Assembly: GCA_918026815.1 (NCBI GenBank)
Contig: CAKJVC010000197.1
Span: 80,424 to 144,423, forward strand
Direction of reading: 5' to 3'
DNA length: 64,000 nucleotides
Source: Chalara sp. BL73
Taxonomy: Eukaryota > Ascomycota > Leotiomycetes > Helotiales
Position 1 is the stretch's first letter. Each line of letters starts with the position of its first letter. Both the position numbers and the translations under genes were made by a program. This document shows, in pieces, positions 32,805-45,591 of this stretch. The notes under the pieces were generated by a model. It did not search any database. It was not told the DNA's origin and saw nothing but the letters and a program-made list of their open reading frames with translations.

Positions 32805-35800
32805 TCAATAAGCACCTGGCCTCTTGCTATAGCTTGGCCTTGGCGACAAAGTAGGATCTTTTATGGACGTCCAAACTGGTTTTCCAGCTTTCAAGCTGAA
32901 ATCCGTCAGGTGAGCACCATTCGCCTGCTGAGCCCAGACCTCCACTGCGAGCCAGTTTTGCCCATGATAGTTTAATATTCCTAGTCTAAATCAGCTCGCC
33001 CATCCCAATTCCACCAGAAACAAAGACTAAATACATACCTTGAGGAACGGGAAAGTCGCTCTGAGGGCCGATGTTGTTTATGTATTTCCCGAATTGGTAA
33101 CCATTGACCCACAATTGAGCGCGGTATCTTGCGTTGGCTCCGTCGATGGTGGTGTTTCCGAAGTGGAAAGAGAGAGGTATATCGTAGTTTCTTGGGAGAT
33201 CGAGGTTGAAGCTTGCTTGATAGAAGGCAATACCTGCTTTGTTAATACCTTCTGAAGGAGATCCCGCTGGCCAGTTGCGATTTGGTGGATATGGTTGAGT
33301 GAAACCTTGACGTTCCGCATACAGTCCACCTTCGTCTATTTACATGATTAGCACATCACTGGTATGTTTTGGAATTGTGTCTATAATACAAGCTCGCGAG
33401 CTTTTGGACGTGAATTGATAACATCTATAAGGAACCACTTACTCAGTGGACCCCGCACCTGTGTATTGCATTAGCACAGGAACCAGCTTCGAATCTGCAT
33501 CAAATCTTACCTTATCAGCATAAGCTTCTCCGCCAATATTACCAGTCAACTTCCACGTTATGGCAGATTTCTCTCTCCCGCTCAGGCTATAATCGAGAAT
33601 ACCCCGGGGATTCTTCATTTCATCTGTTCCGATAACCCAAGCTTCATCAAGACCATTGTTGTCTACGACAATTGTGAAAATATACGTCTTCCCTGCAACA
33701 AGATTGGGTAGGGTATAGGTAGAGTTATTACCCCTTGCCGCATCTATTCCTGTCCAAGATCCAACATGGGCGTCGTTAAGCCACACACTGCTCCCAAATC
33801 CCGAACCACCTTGAGAGTTTAGGTAAAAACTTGATTCATTTCCATTGGCTACAAAACGACCACGATATATAAGAACACCCGTGTGATATCCATAGTCACT
33901 CGCGAAGAGTGATGTGGGAGTTTTCAAAGCGTAGACGGGATTGTTTGAGGTTTGGTGATCGGCTACAGTCCACGCCGAATCGTCATAAGAAGACTGAATC
34001 TCCGGGAGATCATCGACGTACTTCCAAGAGAGCGTGGAGAGATCAGGGAGAGCTATACTTGGCTCGTCGTAAGAAAGGGTTGAAGTCCATTCGCCAGTTA
34101 CCGAATCAGTCTTGAATTGCAGCTTGCGGCTGTTGAAGTGAAGTGTTTTAACATTGTCTGGAGCACCAATCACTCGGATTGGTACGGTTGCATTGAGATC
34201 GCCGTCTATATGCAGAGCCACGTCTTTGACATACACAGAGCGAACAAAATAGCCAGCTTCAACTATCACGGAGGCTGTATCGGCACTGCTACTACGAATG
34301 ATTTAGCTTTGAAGTAAAAAAAAAACCAATGATAGTAAAACTTACTATCCACTTCCAAAGTCCGGAACCCAATAATTGTAGGCAGTGTTTCGGTCGAGGA
34401 TGTAAACAAGCAGACTTCCAACCTGAGCGACTCTTCGAGTTGATGAAGTTTGCCAATTAAGGACTGTTGTAGCATTGGTGGTCTTTGTAGTTACTCCAGT
34501 ACCCTCAAGGACTTTCGCTGTGCTCGTAGTGATAACAGAAATCTCGTGCGTTTCTCCTGGTCCCCCATACACAACCAAAACGGTTTTCTTTCCAAACTTT
34601 TTCCATGTGAGGATCTCGGCAGTGGAGTATTCTAGAGTGGTTCCCCCGACATCATAGTCAGTGACATGCCATTTCGAATCCCTACCACTCAATGTAAGCT
34701 CGCCCCCTAGTTGTGGAAGAGAGCGCGTTCCTTGACTAGTTTGGACATTCAACTTATAAGTGATAGAAATTCGTTCTTGATAGTCTGTATGTCGAAGAAT
34801 GTAGAAATTTGTTATGCTTCCGTTGCCGAATTGAGGAGTGGTTGTAATTGCAGAAGAAGTGGTGTATGTCCCGCTTACAGTCGGACCTACAGATGTGGTG
34901 AGGAAGGCAGGGCTGACTTTTAAGAATTGTGCCTCAAGTTTGAGCTCAGAATACTTTTCTCGATAGATCTCACGGTTCTCAGCGATTGATGCTCCATAAT
35001 CGTATGATGTGTATCCGCCTTGTGTACTTAGTTAAAGTTTATTACGCAAGAAAGCGGTTTAGCTCATAGGGAACTACTCACCTGCGTGCCCGAGATTACC
35101 CCAATTTGTACCGCCATCTATAGATAATTAGCAACTGCCCACCTGATCAGTTCAAGCTAGAACTCACAAGTCATATAGATGTTCAACAATTTAATGCCGG
35201 AAGCATAGGTATTCTTGTAGAACACTCGTTCAAACTCTTCATTGAGAAGCTCAGCACATTGAGCGAAGCCCTATTGAGAATCAGTATCACATTCTGAGGA
35301 ACCTGGGCACAGCCGAATATTGACGAAATATCGACGCGACTTACAAGACCACCCCAAGGATCAAACTAAGCAACTTCAAGTTAGCCATTTTCTGCACACA
35401 AATACAATATTTTATAATTTGTGAGATGCTCTTGTGCGCCGTATTTAAAACACTTACTGCTCCTCCCTGGTACTCCATAATTGAATAGGGTGTTGATGGG
35501 CTCTGGTTCTCCTGTCGTATCTTAGCCTCTGTTCATAGATTCTCCTTTGCACTTACATGAGAGGCATGGTAATACGTGGGTAGATTCCCTCTCGGCCAAA
35601 CAGTTGGATTCGCGCAATCAAAGCCCAAAGGATAACCATCATGAGCATAAATGTCAACGTTGCCAGCAGTACTTCCGTTTTTCTCATATCCCGGCGCAAA
35701 TACTCCCTGCGCCCCTGTTTTCTGTTAACCACTTTCCAAAAAATTTGCTTGGATACTAACATGCATCATTGTTGATGAAAGGCACCACAATTCCAGCATC

Positions 35801-36659
35801 GCGGAACTGCTTCTTAACATATGCGAAATATTCAGGATCTCTAGGAATTGTATTAGCCAGTGGACGTATAGATATCTAGTTCTCCAGTATTGAAGCATGC
35901 CAGAACTCTTACGGGAAGCCTCCAGTGACCGGAGGATTTGGATGCGTAGAACCAGAGTACTCGTTTTCTGGCTGGAAAAGGATCACAGGTCCACCATTGG
36001 TGATTTGAGCTTTGGCAATAGTTGCACCAATATGAGCAGCATAATTGTCAGTGGCAGCCAGGTAATCTGATGCCTGAGTCCTGAGTTGTCCTTTGATTCT
36101 TTGCAGCCAGCCAGGGAATCCACCACCACTCGCCTCGGCATTAATATACTATCATTTTGTCAGCACATAAATCAATAGATTGGTAGAGGGACCCTACAGG
36201 CCCCGGCCGAGCAATCAAATAGATTCCAGCTTGCTTTGCAGCATCGAAGAAGGGCTCGAAGGCGAATATCCCATCCGCTCGATATTGGCCAGGCTCTCCC
36301 TCGAGCAATGCCCAATGAACGTAAAACGATACAGTATTGAATCCCAAGGACTTGATTTTCTGAAAGACATCTAGCCAAAGATCGGGAACTGGAAGGCGCC
36401 ACGGATGAAATTCCGCACTGAAAACAAAGATTCGCTCTCCATTAACCTTTAGAGAGTGCTGATCATATGTGACCTATCAGAATAGCTACTTAGTATTTCC
36501 ACAATATGATGCTTTTAGACAATATTTCGTTGACTAGAGCCTTACTATATTTTGAAGACCATCACTTCCTCTCTCAATTTGTATTCTTTGCCCTCCAATT
36601 GATAGTGCTATAGCTTGCGCGCTAAGGGCAAGCGCAGCGAGAGCACGAGTGAGTCTCAT
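32805..36659 (-). CDS. lacA: Secreted beta-galactosidase, GH35 (LacA type)
   Basis: Hydrolyses terminal beta-galactosides outside the cell. Fourteen exons on the minus strand: 36659-36546, 36473-36198, 36148-35913, 35840-35761, 35714-35557, 35511-35458, 35365-35345, 35270-35168, 35117-35082, 35018-34346, 34291-33511, 33458-33443, 33335-33039 and 32980-32805. Together they give about 1006 residues, the family length. A signal peptide ([20 protein letters not shown]) starts the protein. The TIM barrel has [18 protein letters not shown], the acid/base Glu in QPENEYSG (about 193) and the nucleophile Glu in IMEYQGG (about 301). [23 protein letters not shown] follows. Jelly-roll domains with [17 protein letters not shown] and [15 protein letters not shown] close the protein. 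Two exons are only 21 and 16 nt. Confidence 0.95.
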
Positions 36660-37720
36660 GTTTGTGAAAGGTGTCTATACAAACTTGAATCACAACAATC
36701 GCAGCCACGCAATGCGAGAAGTTAAATTTATTGAATTCTTATAAATACACTAGACAAGGGGCAATGCAGTCTCCATATGATACCTTACAGAACCCCTCTC
36801 GGATCTTTGCCGATGAGCAAAGCTGTAGGCCCGATTCAAGCTTCACAGACAAAAACACAATAGAGAAAGACTCATCCTTGCACAATGAAGTATAACATGA
36901 GATGGAATGAAAACTCCGAGATGAGGCGGGGTAAGAAGAACAAACAATGGTCAGGAACACGCAGTAACGACTCCACAGCTCGTGATATTCTTAAACTCTT
37001 ACTTGGAATTGCGATGTTTACTATGTCATCGAAAGACCTATAGCTTTAGCCAGTATGTCGGCACTGAAAAACCTTGCAGCGGGCAGAACGACGAATTTGC
37101 GCACGAATCATCTCTCTTTCCCCCACGGAACAATTAATCATCGACACCGAGACATAATCCGACGTATACAAGATGCTGTGCATTGCTCATCGCCTTGGCT
37201 AATTAAGCTATGCGCGAGTTGGAAGCTATTGTATAGGCAGTCTTGTACACGATATTGGAAGAAGATATTTACGCTGAGCTGAGATGAAAGAAATCAAGAA
37301 CCCAGGCAACTCGTTTAAATGCTATTGGGAAGACCATTCCTTTTAATCCTACCCTATCAGGGAGAGCCTCGAAGGCTCCGCGCTAAATGTATACTATCAT
37401 GGAGCACCGAACGGAATAGTATGAAGAAACTTCTCGTTCATCTAACTGCGGATCGAACAGACTTCTGGACATCCAGTTAAGTTAGTCTTGCAGTTTGAAC
37501 CGTTACATGTAGTTTAGTGACTACACCGACCTTAAATTTAGAACGGAAAAATCCATAAGAGTAGCGCCTCTGAATCTGTGGATGCGACTGAGATATGGAG
37601 AAAATGGTTCAAGAAGTTTGAGCAATTTCGAAATGCGCACGTGACCAGACTTTCCCTGCACCAAACCTCGAACTTTCAATTAAGCTCCATCGACCTCCAA
37701 CCCAGCACAACCACACCACA
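36660..37720. promoter_or_regulatory. Divergent promoter interval, lacA / mitochondrial uS12
   Basis: About 1.06 kb between divergent starts. Nothing coding was supported. Galactose or carbon-catabolite sites could lie here, but none was assigned with confidence. Confidence 0.45.
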
Positions 37721-38426
37721 ATGTCCGTCCCAATTCTGCGCCAGCTGCTAATGCCAGCAGTCCGCCTACCACTGCGTCCAGCTACAAAAGCGCTGAAAAG
37801 GCCACAGATTCCCCAATTGCGCTCCTTCTCCTCAACCAATCCCCAACTCGCAACCATAAACCAGGTCGTCCGCGTATGTCCTCTCTTTGTCTGCTTCCTG
37901 TCCCAGCCTTTACTAATTCCAGTTGCAGGGCTGCCGCAAGGCGCAACGCGCGCGCAAAGCCGTGTCCCCGGCCCTCCGCGACGTCCTGGCCCCGGAGCTC
38001 AAAGGCGTCTGCTTAAAAGTCGGCATCACCAAGCCCAAGAAGCCCAATTCCGCGGAACGGAAAACGGCGAGGGTACGGCTGTCAACCGGGAGGGTGGTAA
38101 CGGCTTATATACCGGGAGAGGGACATAACGTGCAGCAGCATTCTGTGGTGCTTGTTAGGGGGGGCCGGAGTCAGGATTGTCCCGGTGTGAGATATCATCT
38201 TGTTAGGGGGGCTATGGATTTGGTGAGTTCGTCTTTTCTCTGCGGTTCTGGGGGTTAATGGGTGGGAGGGAATGGCTGAGAACAGGTATTGAGGAAGAGC
38301 TGTAGGGAGGAGGGTGAGGGATTGATATAGATTGAGGCTAATGGTTGTTAGGGTGGTGTGGGAAATCGAGCGACAAGTCGATCCAAATACGGAACGAAGA
38401 AGCCTAAGAAAGCGGCGGCCAGTTGA
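37721..38426 (+). CDS. Mitochondrial small-subunit ribosomal protein uS12m
   Basis: Homologue of bacterial RpsL, at the decoding centre of the mitoribosome. Exons are 37721-37873, 37929-38222 and 38352-38426, giving 173 residues. A presequence rich in Arg, Leu and Pro (about 1-45) precedes [23 protein letters not shown]. The decoding loops [18 protein letters not shown] and [27 protein letters not shown] follow. The last exon adds [20 protein letters not shown], the normal uS12 end. The second intron is 129 nt, longer than most here. Confidence 0.95.
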
Positions 38427-38911
38427 AGTATCGCGTAGTGAGGGGGATTGATAGGTGTATCGCGATGGCTAGCTAGGAAGTGCCACCCTGTAGGAATAGA
38501 TAGGTTATCACTATATCAAGGTGGAATGACGTTATATCTGTAAAAACCTTGGTTGGCTAGATGAAAGTAACTACAAGGCTATAGAAATGGGCATGCGGTC
38601 ACGGAGACTTGAGAATATAGTCCCACTTGTAATACCATTTGTATGCTTAACCATACGTTCGCTTTTCCCATTGTCTATATATACATGGAGTCAAGCTTCC
38701 TTGTTACCAACGCCATCCTGATCCATGCAGATGAAATCCTATCATAATGGTTTCTCATAGGTTTCTCCCAAGAAATCGCGCCGCACCTCCTTGTAAGAAC
38801 GGAAATAGTCGTCAAGAATTAGTCAGATTGGTTCTCCCATCCTTCAGGCTTTGCTATGCCATTAATCTCGAAATATCGAGACGTACCTGTAGTTCGTTAG
38901 TACAAAGGACA
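38427..38911. other. Convergent 3' interval, uS12m / GT15
   Basis: The 485 bp between two stop codons. Nothing was recognised. Confidence 0.5.
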
Positions 38912-40232
38912 TCAGGGTAGAGTGTAAGTCTTGCAAGAGTATCCCTTCCAGTCAAAGTTATCTTTGGGATTGCAATGACATTTGAGGTCTAGTCGAGTCT
39001 TCTCTCCAGTTGGGCAGTGCGTAAATGGAACGTGGTAGTAAGCAATATCGTTGAAGAAATGAATCTGTTCTTTCTTCAAGAGCAGACCAGCGGCAATTGA
39101 GTGGACTGGCGCATCACCCCAACGCTCGTAGAAAAACCCTCCATCTTGATCAAGCTGCTCAAAGTAGTCTAGATATGCCTTTGATCGGAGCCAGTTAAGG
39201 TTACCGATCTCAAAATTGGACCACTGGGTATTGTTAGAGATGTTGGGTAGAAAGCTTGCCTGGAAACTTACCATGTGGCAATGATTGTATGTATCTCCAC
39301 CGTCATCACTCAAGAATCCCATAGAATTACCTTCAGCGATGTGCTCTGGGTGCGCCTTCATGAACTTCTTCGTGCTGTCCCACAAGGTTGGGATAGTCTC
39401 AACATATTCATACAAGCTCAGCACAAAACTGTACTTCTTGTTATTGTCTGCCATAAACTTGAAGGGATCATAATCAATATCGCAGAAGAGCTCAATGCTT
39501 GGCTCAACTCTCCAATACCATTCGTAGTTCAACATCAACTCTTGGCGGAAGAAGAAGCCAGACTCAAAACGGCACATATGTCTGTAGCTTATAGAGTCTC
39601 CATAGATGATTTTGCGTTGAGCCATATCCTCGCGAACTTTGCGAGCCTTGTCTTGATCGATGTGTTCCGGGAATGACCAGTGCTCTTTCGGGATCTCTCC
39701 ATAATGCGTTTTACCAGAGACGAGGGATGTAGTGACCTTCTTAAAAGTAGCATCAAAGGGTTTATCATTGAGGAAGACCCAATCATAGTGATATTTCCTA
39801 TTGAATCGGTCCTCGACTTGACGAATGGAACGAGCAATCTCCCATAAATCTGAATTCCGTGCAAGCGTAACGAAGGTCGCATTTACTCGAGGTCCACCCG
39901 CCGTCGCAGGTGGTAGACCAGCTGGGCTATTCGGTGTTGTCTCAGTTTGTTTGTCGGCTCCTGCTGCCGGACTTGTTCCCGCCTTTGGCGGCACGATTGG
40001 TGCACCACTGTTTGGAATTGTTACGGGAAACTGCTGAGAGGAGGATTGAATGAAGTAGATGACACCAAGGCCCTAGAAGATTAGCACCAGAACAATCAGG
40101 ACAATTACTCCACTTGCGCAAACTCACAAAGAAGGCAAAGAGAATGTATCTCAGATATCTCGCAGTCCCAGAAGCCATCTTGGGGAAGTTGTTGTTCGCA
40201 GGTTGTGATGCGTCTTCCGAGGGTTGCCCCAT
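38912..40232 (-). CDS. Alpha-1,2-mannosyltransferase, GT15 (Ktr/Mnt1 family)
   Basis: Golgi type II membrane enzyme that adds alpha-1,2-mannose to O- and N-linked glycans. Exons on the minus strand run from 40232 or 40178 to 40128, then 40072-39272 and 39223-38912. The protein is 405 residues from the upstream ATG ([10 protein letters not shown]) or 387 from MASGTARY. The membrane anchor is [19 protein letters not shown] Pro/Gly/Thr-rich stem leads to the catalytic domain, with [47 protein letters not shown] and [17 protein letters not shown]. The last intron is 48 nt, divisible by three without stops. Removing it restores [18 protein letters not shown], so retention is unlikely to be the normal protein. 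Confidence 0.94.
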
Positions 40233-41346
40233 ATGTATGGAGTGGAAGTTTAATCCTGATAGGGGAGGGGGAGGGTGTTGAATGGAATGAAGGAGGAACA
40301 ATCAACACACTACCGGAACTCTGGTAATGTACTCCCAAGAGACACAGGAAGAAAGGGAGGGAGATAAGGGAGAGTAAACGAAGGAAGTGAACACGAGATC
40401 TTTGGATAAAAGGAGGTGGATGTATGCGACAGTAAGAACGCATTGGCGTTCGTGTTCAAGAATTCGTGGCCTACAGGGTTTAATTGCTCCCGCGCCCGCT
40501 CAGAGTACCGTACCCCTTCGAGGCTTCAAACTGGGGGTTGGCCGAGACCCTAACGAACGGCGCTGGTTGTTTCCAGGAATAGCCGATAGGCGAGACAGAG
40601 CCCTTTAAAGTAGACCCCTACCCTACATACTGTACAGTACAGGAGGATTACCCAGTATAGTACCGTACAATACAGTAAGCCCCGGAGGATTATTACAGGT
40701 GCTTGGGTTCTTGGGGAAGGGCCTGGCCAGCGCCTCAGGTTGTCGAATTTCAGCCAAGCTTTTTTCGCAGAGCCGCATCCCTAATGCCTGAAGGATATCA
40801 TCATCAAGCGAGGGGCCGTCCACAACTCAACGACGCCACATCTAGCGAACTGTCTTCAACTGATAATTGCGACAGCGGGTGGCACCTTTATATTTGAAGT
40901 TTGATCGTGTCTAGTGGTATGTGTCATTTGCTACGGAGTAAATCCTTTGGAAAGGCTGCGGACCAGACTTGCGCCAGATATTGCAAAGAAGTTTGCGTAT
41001 GGTTAGGAGAAAGTCTTCGATATACTAATTTCGCGCACAGGATTCTCTCATCGTCATTTTAGCCAGTCTTGGAAAGAATACTCAAGCCTGCCTGTTCTGG
41101 ATCCCCTTGGTTCGCAACTGCCGTGCCAGCGTCCTTTGGCCCACTTAGTTGTTGCTGCTCAATTCAATCCTCAAACCTCCTGCGCACAATCAACTAACAA
41201 TTCACTTTGCCCACCTTCACATCATATACCTCCTGCTTATACTATTCATATTTCCCCTTGATCTAGCAACATCATACAGTTCTTGATGAACTACTACGTA
41301 TCTGCTTGATATCGTTTGGTTACACAAGAGACATAGAACACCACAG
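40233..41346. promoter_or_regulatory. Divergent promoter interval, GT15 / Pat1
   Basis: About 1.1 kb. Near 40628-40680 there is a cluster of GTAC-containing short palindromes (for example CTGTACAG, 40629-40636). A pyrimidine-rich tract precedes Pat1. No gene was supported. Confidence 0.5.
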
Positions 41347-43913
41347 ATGTCATTCTTCGGATTCGACTCTACCCTACCTCGCGACCGCGATCGTGGTCAT
41401 AATGCTTCTGCCATTGGCTTCTCACAAGCTGCTGACCCTTTCGGGGGAGCTCGTCCTTCCGATGACGATGATGATGCGTAAGTTCATTGTGATGGCGTCA
41501 ACCATCAACTACAAAGCTAACCCACACATAGCCTAGACTTTGAGGATACATACGATGGTCTCGGTGACCAATTAGATGAAACACTTGATGACTTCAACGA
41601 TGATACCTTTGGAGATGTTGGGCCAGCAGGTTCAAGTCAAAAGACTGTGGGAAAGGACTTTGATTTCTTTGGACAAACTGCGAAGGTCTCGGATGCTATT
41701 AATGAGGAGCAATTGCGCTTTTCTCGTCAACAACCCATCTCCAAAGTTACTGCGCCTGCCCCAACCCCCCAGCAGCCTCTCTCGAAGCCTTCTCGCACCG
41801 GCTATGAGCGTTATAAGGAACCCGGCTATATCCCCGACATGCAGGTCAATGCCGATATCTGGGGAACTGTCCCAAAACGGGCGCCTGCGCAAGATTCTCC
41901 TGGCTTGCCAAGTTCTGGGGGACGAAAAATGATGAGTTTGGAAGAAGTGGAGGCGGCTATGCGAGCTCAGGCGAAGAAGCCGACTCCTGTACAGCAACAA
42001 CAACCTCCTCCGCTACAACAGTACGCAGCTCATAGTCCATCTCAGCAGTTTACCTCACCTCCTTCGCAAAATTTTCAAGCGCAACACCAATATCAGCAGC
42101 CGCCTCAGCAATTTCCGGTTCAAACTAGTGGACCACCACACACAGAACGTCAATTCCAGGAGGATCGTAGACCAGTGCATGCCCCACAACAACCCATTCA
42201 GATTCTGCAGCGCAACGCTCCTCCTCCACCTGGGCCGGCTCCACAGATCGGTGAGGCGCCAGTCACCATCCTTCAGAATCCAGATCGTCACCCTACTGGG
42301 CACGGTAACGTGCCCACTAGAGGGCATCGTCATACTCATCAATCGCGCCCTTCAAATTCTGGTCCTATTATTACACACCCTCAGCAACTCACTAATCTGT
42401 CCGAGGAGGAGAGAACGAAGTTCCTTGCTGAAGATGCCAAGAGAGCAAAGCGGAACCATAAGATATTCATGATGTCAAAGGATAATGGGCTCATGACGCC
42501 TCAAGATAAGAACTTTATCACGCGAATTCAGTTACAACAGCTAGTTACTGCTACAGGAAATCCAAACGAGCATGGCACGGACTCTGGGTTATCCGAGGAC
42601 TTCTACTACCAAGTTCATAATCAGATCAGAGGTGGCCCACGTCAACACCCTGGTCAACCTTTAAGCAATTTTGCGCAAACTTATCTTTTTCAAACCGGAG
42701 GCCGTCATGGTGGTATGCGTCGGCAAGCTCGCGGAGGTGACAATCATATGCAACGCATGGAGCAACAGGTTCAGCGTGCGGTTGAAGCTGCAAAAAATAA
42801 GCCCAAGAACAAACAGCTCGTTATTGAGGGAAGTCTTGGCAAGATCTCGTTCAGCAATGCAAAGACTCCAAAGCCGTTGCTCAACTTCAAGCGCACCGAA
42901 AGCGGGCCTGATAATCGGGACCGAAGGGCTCCTGCCGTTGCTGGTATTGATAGGAAGAGTGTTCTTGCAGATATCGAAACTGTTTACAGCACTTTGATGA
43001 AGATGGAGGACCATGATCGTCATATGCCGCCACCCTTGCATGACGATGTTGACCCAGAGCTTGTTGGCTATCATATGGATTGGCGGGAGAAAGCCGAGAA
43101 GTTGAATGCACAGTTGTGGCGTCAGCTGAAAGTTCATGAGCCAATTGGCGCCACTGAGGTTCATCCATTCATCGCCTTTCTGTCATTTAGCAAGGGTAAG
43201 AAATCCATCCAACGAGTCTTCCGTCACATCACCCATCAACAGCGAACTACCATCCTTACCATGATTGTTGTTCATTTGGATCAACTTGATGTTGTCCGTC
43301 AAGCTCAACTGCTAACCGGCGAGACTCTCCTAAATGCTCGCATTCGCGAGAACGTGGAACTTTTCTCCTCAGCCGTACTTCCAAGTTTGTTTGCTTACCT
43401 TGGCGATGCTCCGCTAGACATTGTTGCTGGAGTTCTTGGTCTTGTACTCAATATCAACGTTGATGTTGTCGCTCGCACGAGAGTTGGTGTAAGTTTATTG
43501 ACTATGGTTCTCAGCCGCGCGGAGCTCATCAAACAAGGCGGAGAGGTAAATGAGCAAGAATGGGGGCAATGGTATGCCGCTGCTTTATTCTCTCCTGCTC
43601 AAAATATGTTCTAACTAGCTACAGGGTAAATGCTTATAACGCGCTCTTCGATCTTCTCGAGCCTACGCTTCCTTCTATCTTCCCTGGTACGGTCAACTCT
43701 GGCGAAGATATCTACGTGTGGCAATTCCTTGCTGCAATAGGTATTGGCGCAAAAGACGAACAGCAGCAAAGACTTGTCATGGCTGTTAAAGATCGTGTCA
43801 TGGAGACCATTGCCCTTGCCAAGACCCTCCCTCCTGCGATGGCCATCCAACGACGTGAAAATGTCAACCTTTTCATGCGTTCTATTGGATTGGATGTTGA
43901 ACTCCTAGAGTGA
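41347..43913 (+). CDS. pat1: Pat1, mRNA decapping activator / P-body scaffold
   Basis: Links deadenylated mRNA, the Lsm1-7 ring, Dhh1 and Dcp2 in cytoplasmic P-bodies. Exons are 41347-41477, 41532-43571 and 43625-43913, giving 819 residues. The acidic N terminus starts MSFFGFDSTLPRDRDRG and contains GKDFDFFGQTAKVSDAINEEQLRFS. A long Gln/Pro-rich disordered region (about 110-300) follows. The conserved middle region includes LMTPQDKNFITRIQLQQL and FYYQVHNQIRG. The C-terminal helical domain includes RKSVLADIETVYSTLMKME and KKSIQRVFRHITHQQRTTIL. The last exon completes AYNALFDLLEPTLPSIFP. Confidence 0.95.
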
Positions 43914-44454
43914 AGCAGCTGAATGTTTTTATATATTTCCAGCATCAAAATTTTCTTTTTCTATCTCGATATTCCTACAGAAACAAAGCATTGCGCGGGT
44001 GGTTGATGATTTGATTACAAGCCATATTTTTATGGCCCAGCATCGGCATTGCGTCTGTTCTACTGCGTAGCAACTACTGTTTGCCACGGAAGTGGCTGAG
44101 GCATGCCGAGAGGGCATGCAATTGATATAGACGAGAGTGGTTGAATGTGGCGCGATGGAGATCAAGTATATTTTATGGTGGAAGTGCGTCCCTCGTCCCA
44201 TACCCTTTATTAATGGACATGGTTCGAGTTGGACCCTTTGTTCCGACTGATACGAGATGAAAACCATCTTGAACTATGACAGGATGGATGAATAATCTAG
44301 ATATAGCGCCAATACATCATAAAAATTTTCATATCTATGGTCTTGCTAGGATAGAAGAGTTGTCCAACTTTGAGCTATGCCTCCACCTACAATGACCCGA
44401 AAGTATTATTCGAGCAGTCCGTTATTGTTCATACATTGAATTATCTGTTTCCAC
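43914..44454. other. Convergent 3' interval, Pat1 / aldo-keto reductase
   Basis: About 540 bp between two stop codons. Nothing was recognised. Confidence 0.5.
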
Positions 44455-45591
44455 CTAGCTCTTATAGGGTCCCAACGTATGCGACTTCCTCAGATGCTGT
44501 GTGATCCCAGCCGTGCTCGTCAACCACACCTTCGATGGATCATTCGGCGCGTCGGCACCACCAAGGAAGTTCATTGGAAATCCAATATCAAATTCATTCG
44601 CTCCATCGATCTCCGCAATATCCTCAGCGCTCAGCTCCAAACTCAACCCCTCAATGTTTCCCTTTAGATGCTCGATCTTCCGTCCGCCTACAATGGGGAA
44701 CACATATGGCGCCTTCGCCATCACATACGCAAGCGCCACACTCGTGATCTGGCTTTGCTTCTGTTTGGCAATGGATTCGAGCACCTTGGAGATCTTGATG
44801 GCAGCCTCACCCACCACTCCCCACTTCCTCCCCTCCTGGCTCTGCCGCTGCTCCTCGGTCTTGAAACTCCCACCACCTAATGCGCCCCACGGCGCGATGC
44901 CCATCCCCTCTTCCTGACACATCGGGATAATATCGCGTTCGAAATCTCGATGCTCCGCGCTCCACCTCCCTTGATAGACGGAGAACTGCCGCAACCCGTT
45001 TTGCCGTGCGTATTCGTTCGCTTTGGACACGACCCACGCCGGCGTGTCAGAGATCCCCAGGTAGAGCACTTTCCCTTGCTGCACGAGCGTGTTGAGGCTT
45101 TGCATCAGCTCCGGGATCGAGGTCGTGAAGTCCCACCAGTGCACGTATAACAAATCGATATACGTCGTCTGCAACTTTTTCAAGCTGGCTTCTAGCGAAA
45201 GATGGAGCGACTTAGTGCCGTTTCCTCCGGTGTTGATCAAGATCTCCTTATCGCCGTGCCCGCCGCGGAACGCGGTTGTGAACTTGGTTGCCAGGACGAG
45301 CTGGTCACGATTCTGACGCGAGGCCATCCATTCCCCGATCCAGCGCTCGGATTGCTCTGCCTGGTAGTTGTTGGAAGTGTCGATGAAGTTACCTCCGGAC
45401 GTGTAGTAGTGGTCCAGGATGCTGAAGGTAGTCTCCTTGTTGCACTCCCCCATGAAATCTACCCATGCGTCGCCGAAATTCATGGCTCCCAGACAGAGGG
45501 GGCTGACTCTCACGGAGGCTGTGGGCGCCAGCATGCGGTAGTAGCCCAAGGCTGATTTTGGCGGGGGAGGGGGTCTGAAGGCGCTTGACAT
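44455..45591 (-). CDS. Aldo/keto reductase, aryl-alcohol dehydrogenase / norsolorinic acid reductase type
   Basis: Single exon, 378 residues, NADPH-dependent (beta/alpha)8-barrel. The catalytic tetrad is visible in order: Asp in GGNFIDTSNNYQ with the adjacent Tyr, Lys in LVLATKFTT and His in LLYVHWWDF. The cofactor end is FPIVGGRKIEHLKGNIEGL. The N terminus MSSAFRPPPPPKSALGYYRMLAP matches the fungal AAD/NorB group (AKR9), which includes yeast Aad proteins and aflatoxin-cluster NorA/NorB. It is flanked by unrelated housekeeping genes, so a stand-alone stress or aldehyde-reducing role is more likely than a cluster role. Confidence 0.92.
   Translation of the reverse strand: MSSAFRPPPPPKSALGYYRMLAPTASVRVSPLCLGAMNFGDAWVDFMGECNKETTFSILDHYYTSGGNFIDTSNNYQAEQSERWIGEWMASRQNRDQLVLATKFTTAFRGGHGDKEILINTGGNGTKSLHLSLEASLKKLQTTYIDLLYVHWWDFTTSIPELMQSLNTLVQQGKVLYLGISDTPAWVVSKANEYARQNGLRQFSVYQGRWSAEHRDFERDIIPMCQEEGMGIAPWGALGGGSFKTEEQRQSQEGRKWGVVGEAAIKISKVLESIAKQKQSQITSVALAYVMAKAPYVFPIVGGRKIEHLKGNIEGLSLELSAEDIAEIDGANEFDIGFPMNFLGGADAPNDPSKVWLTSTAGITQHLRKSHTLGPYKS

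Noticed and set aside
39275..39676. 133-codon plus-strand frame inside the GT15 gene
   Set aside because: Lies wholly opposite conserved mannosyltransferase coding sequence.
44455..45591. Aldo/keto reductase as part of an aflatoxin-type cluster
   Set aside because: No polyketide synthase or other pathway gene nearby; flanks are housekeeping genes.
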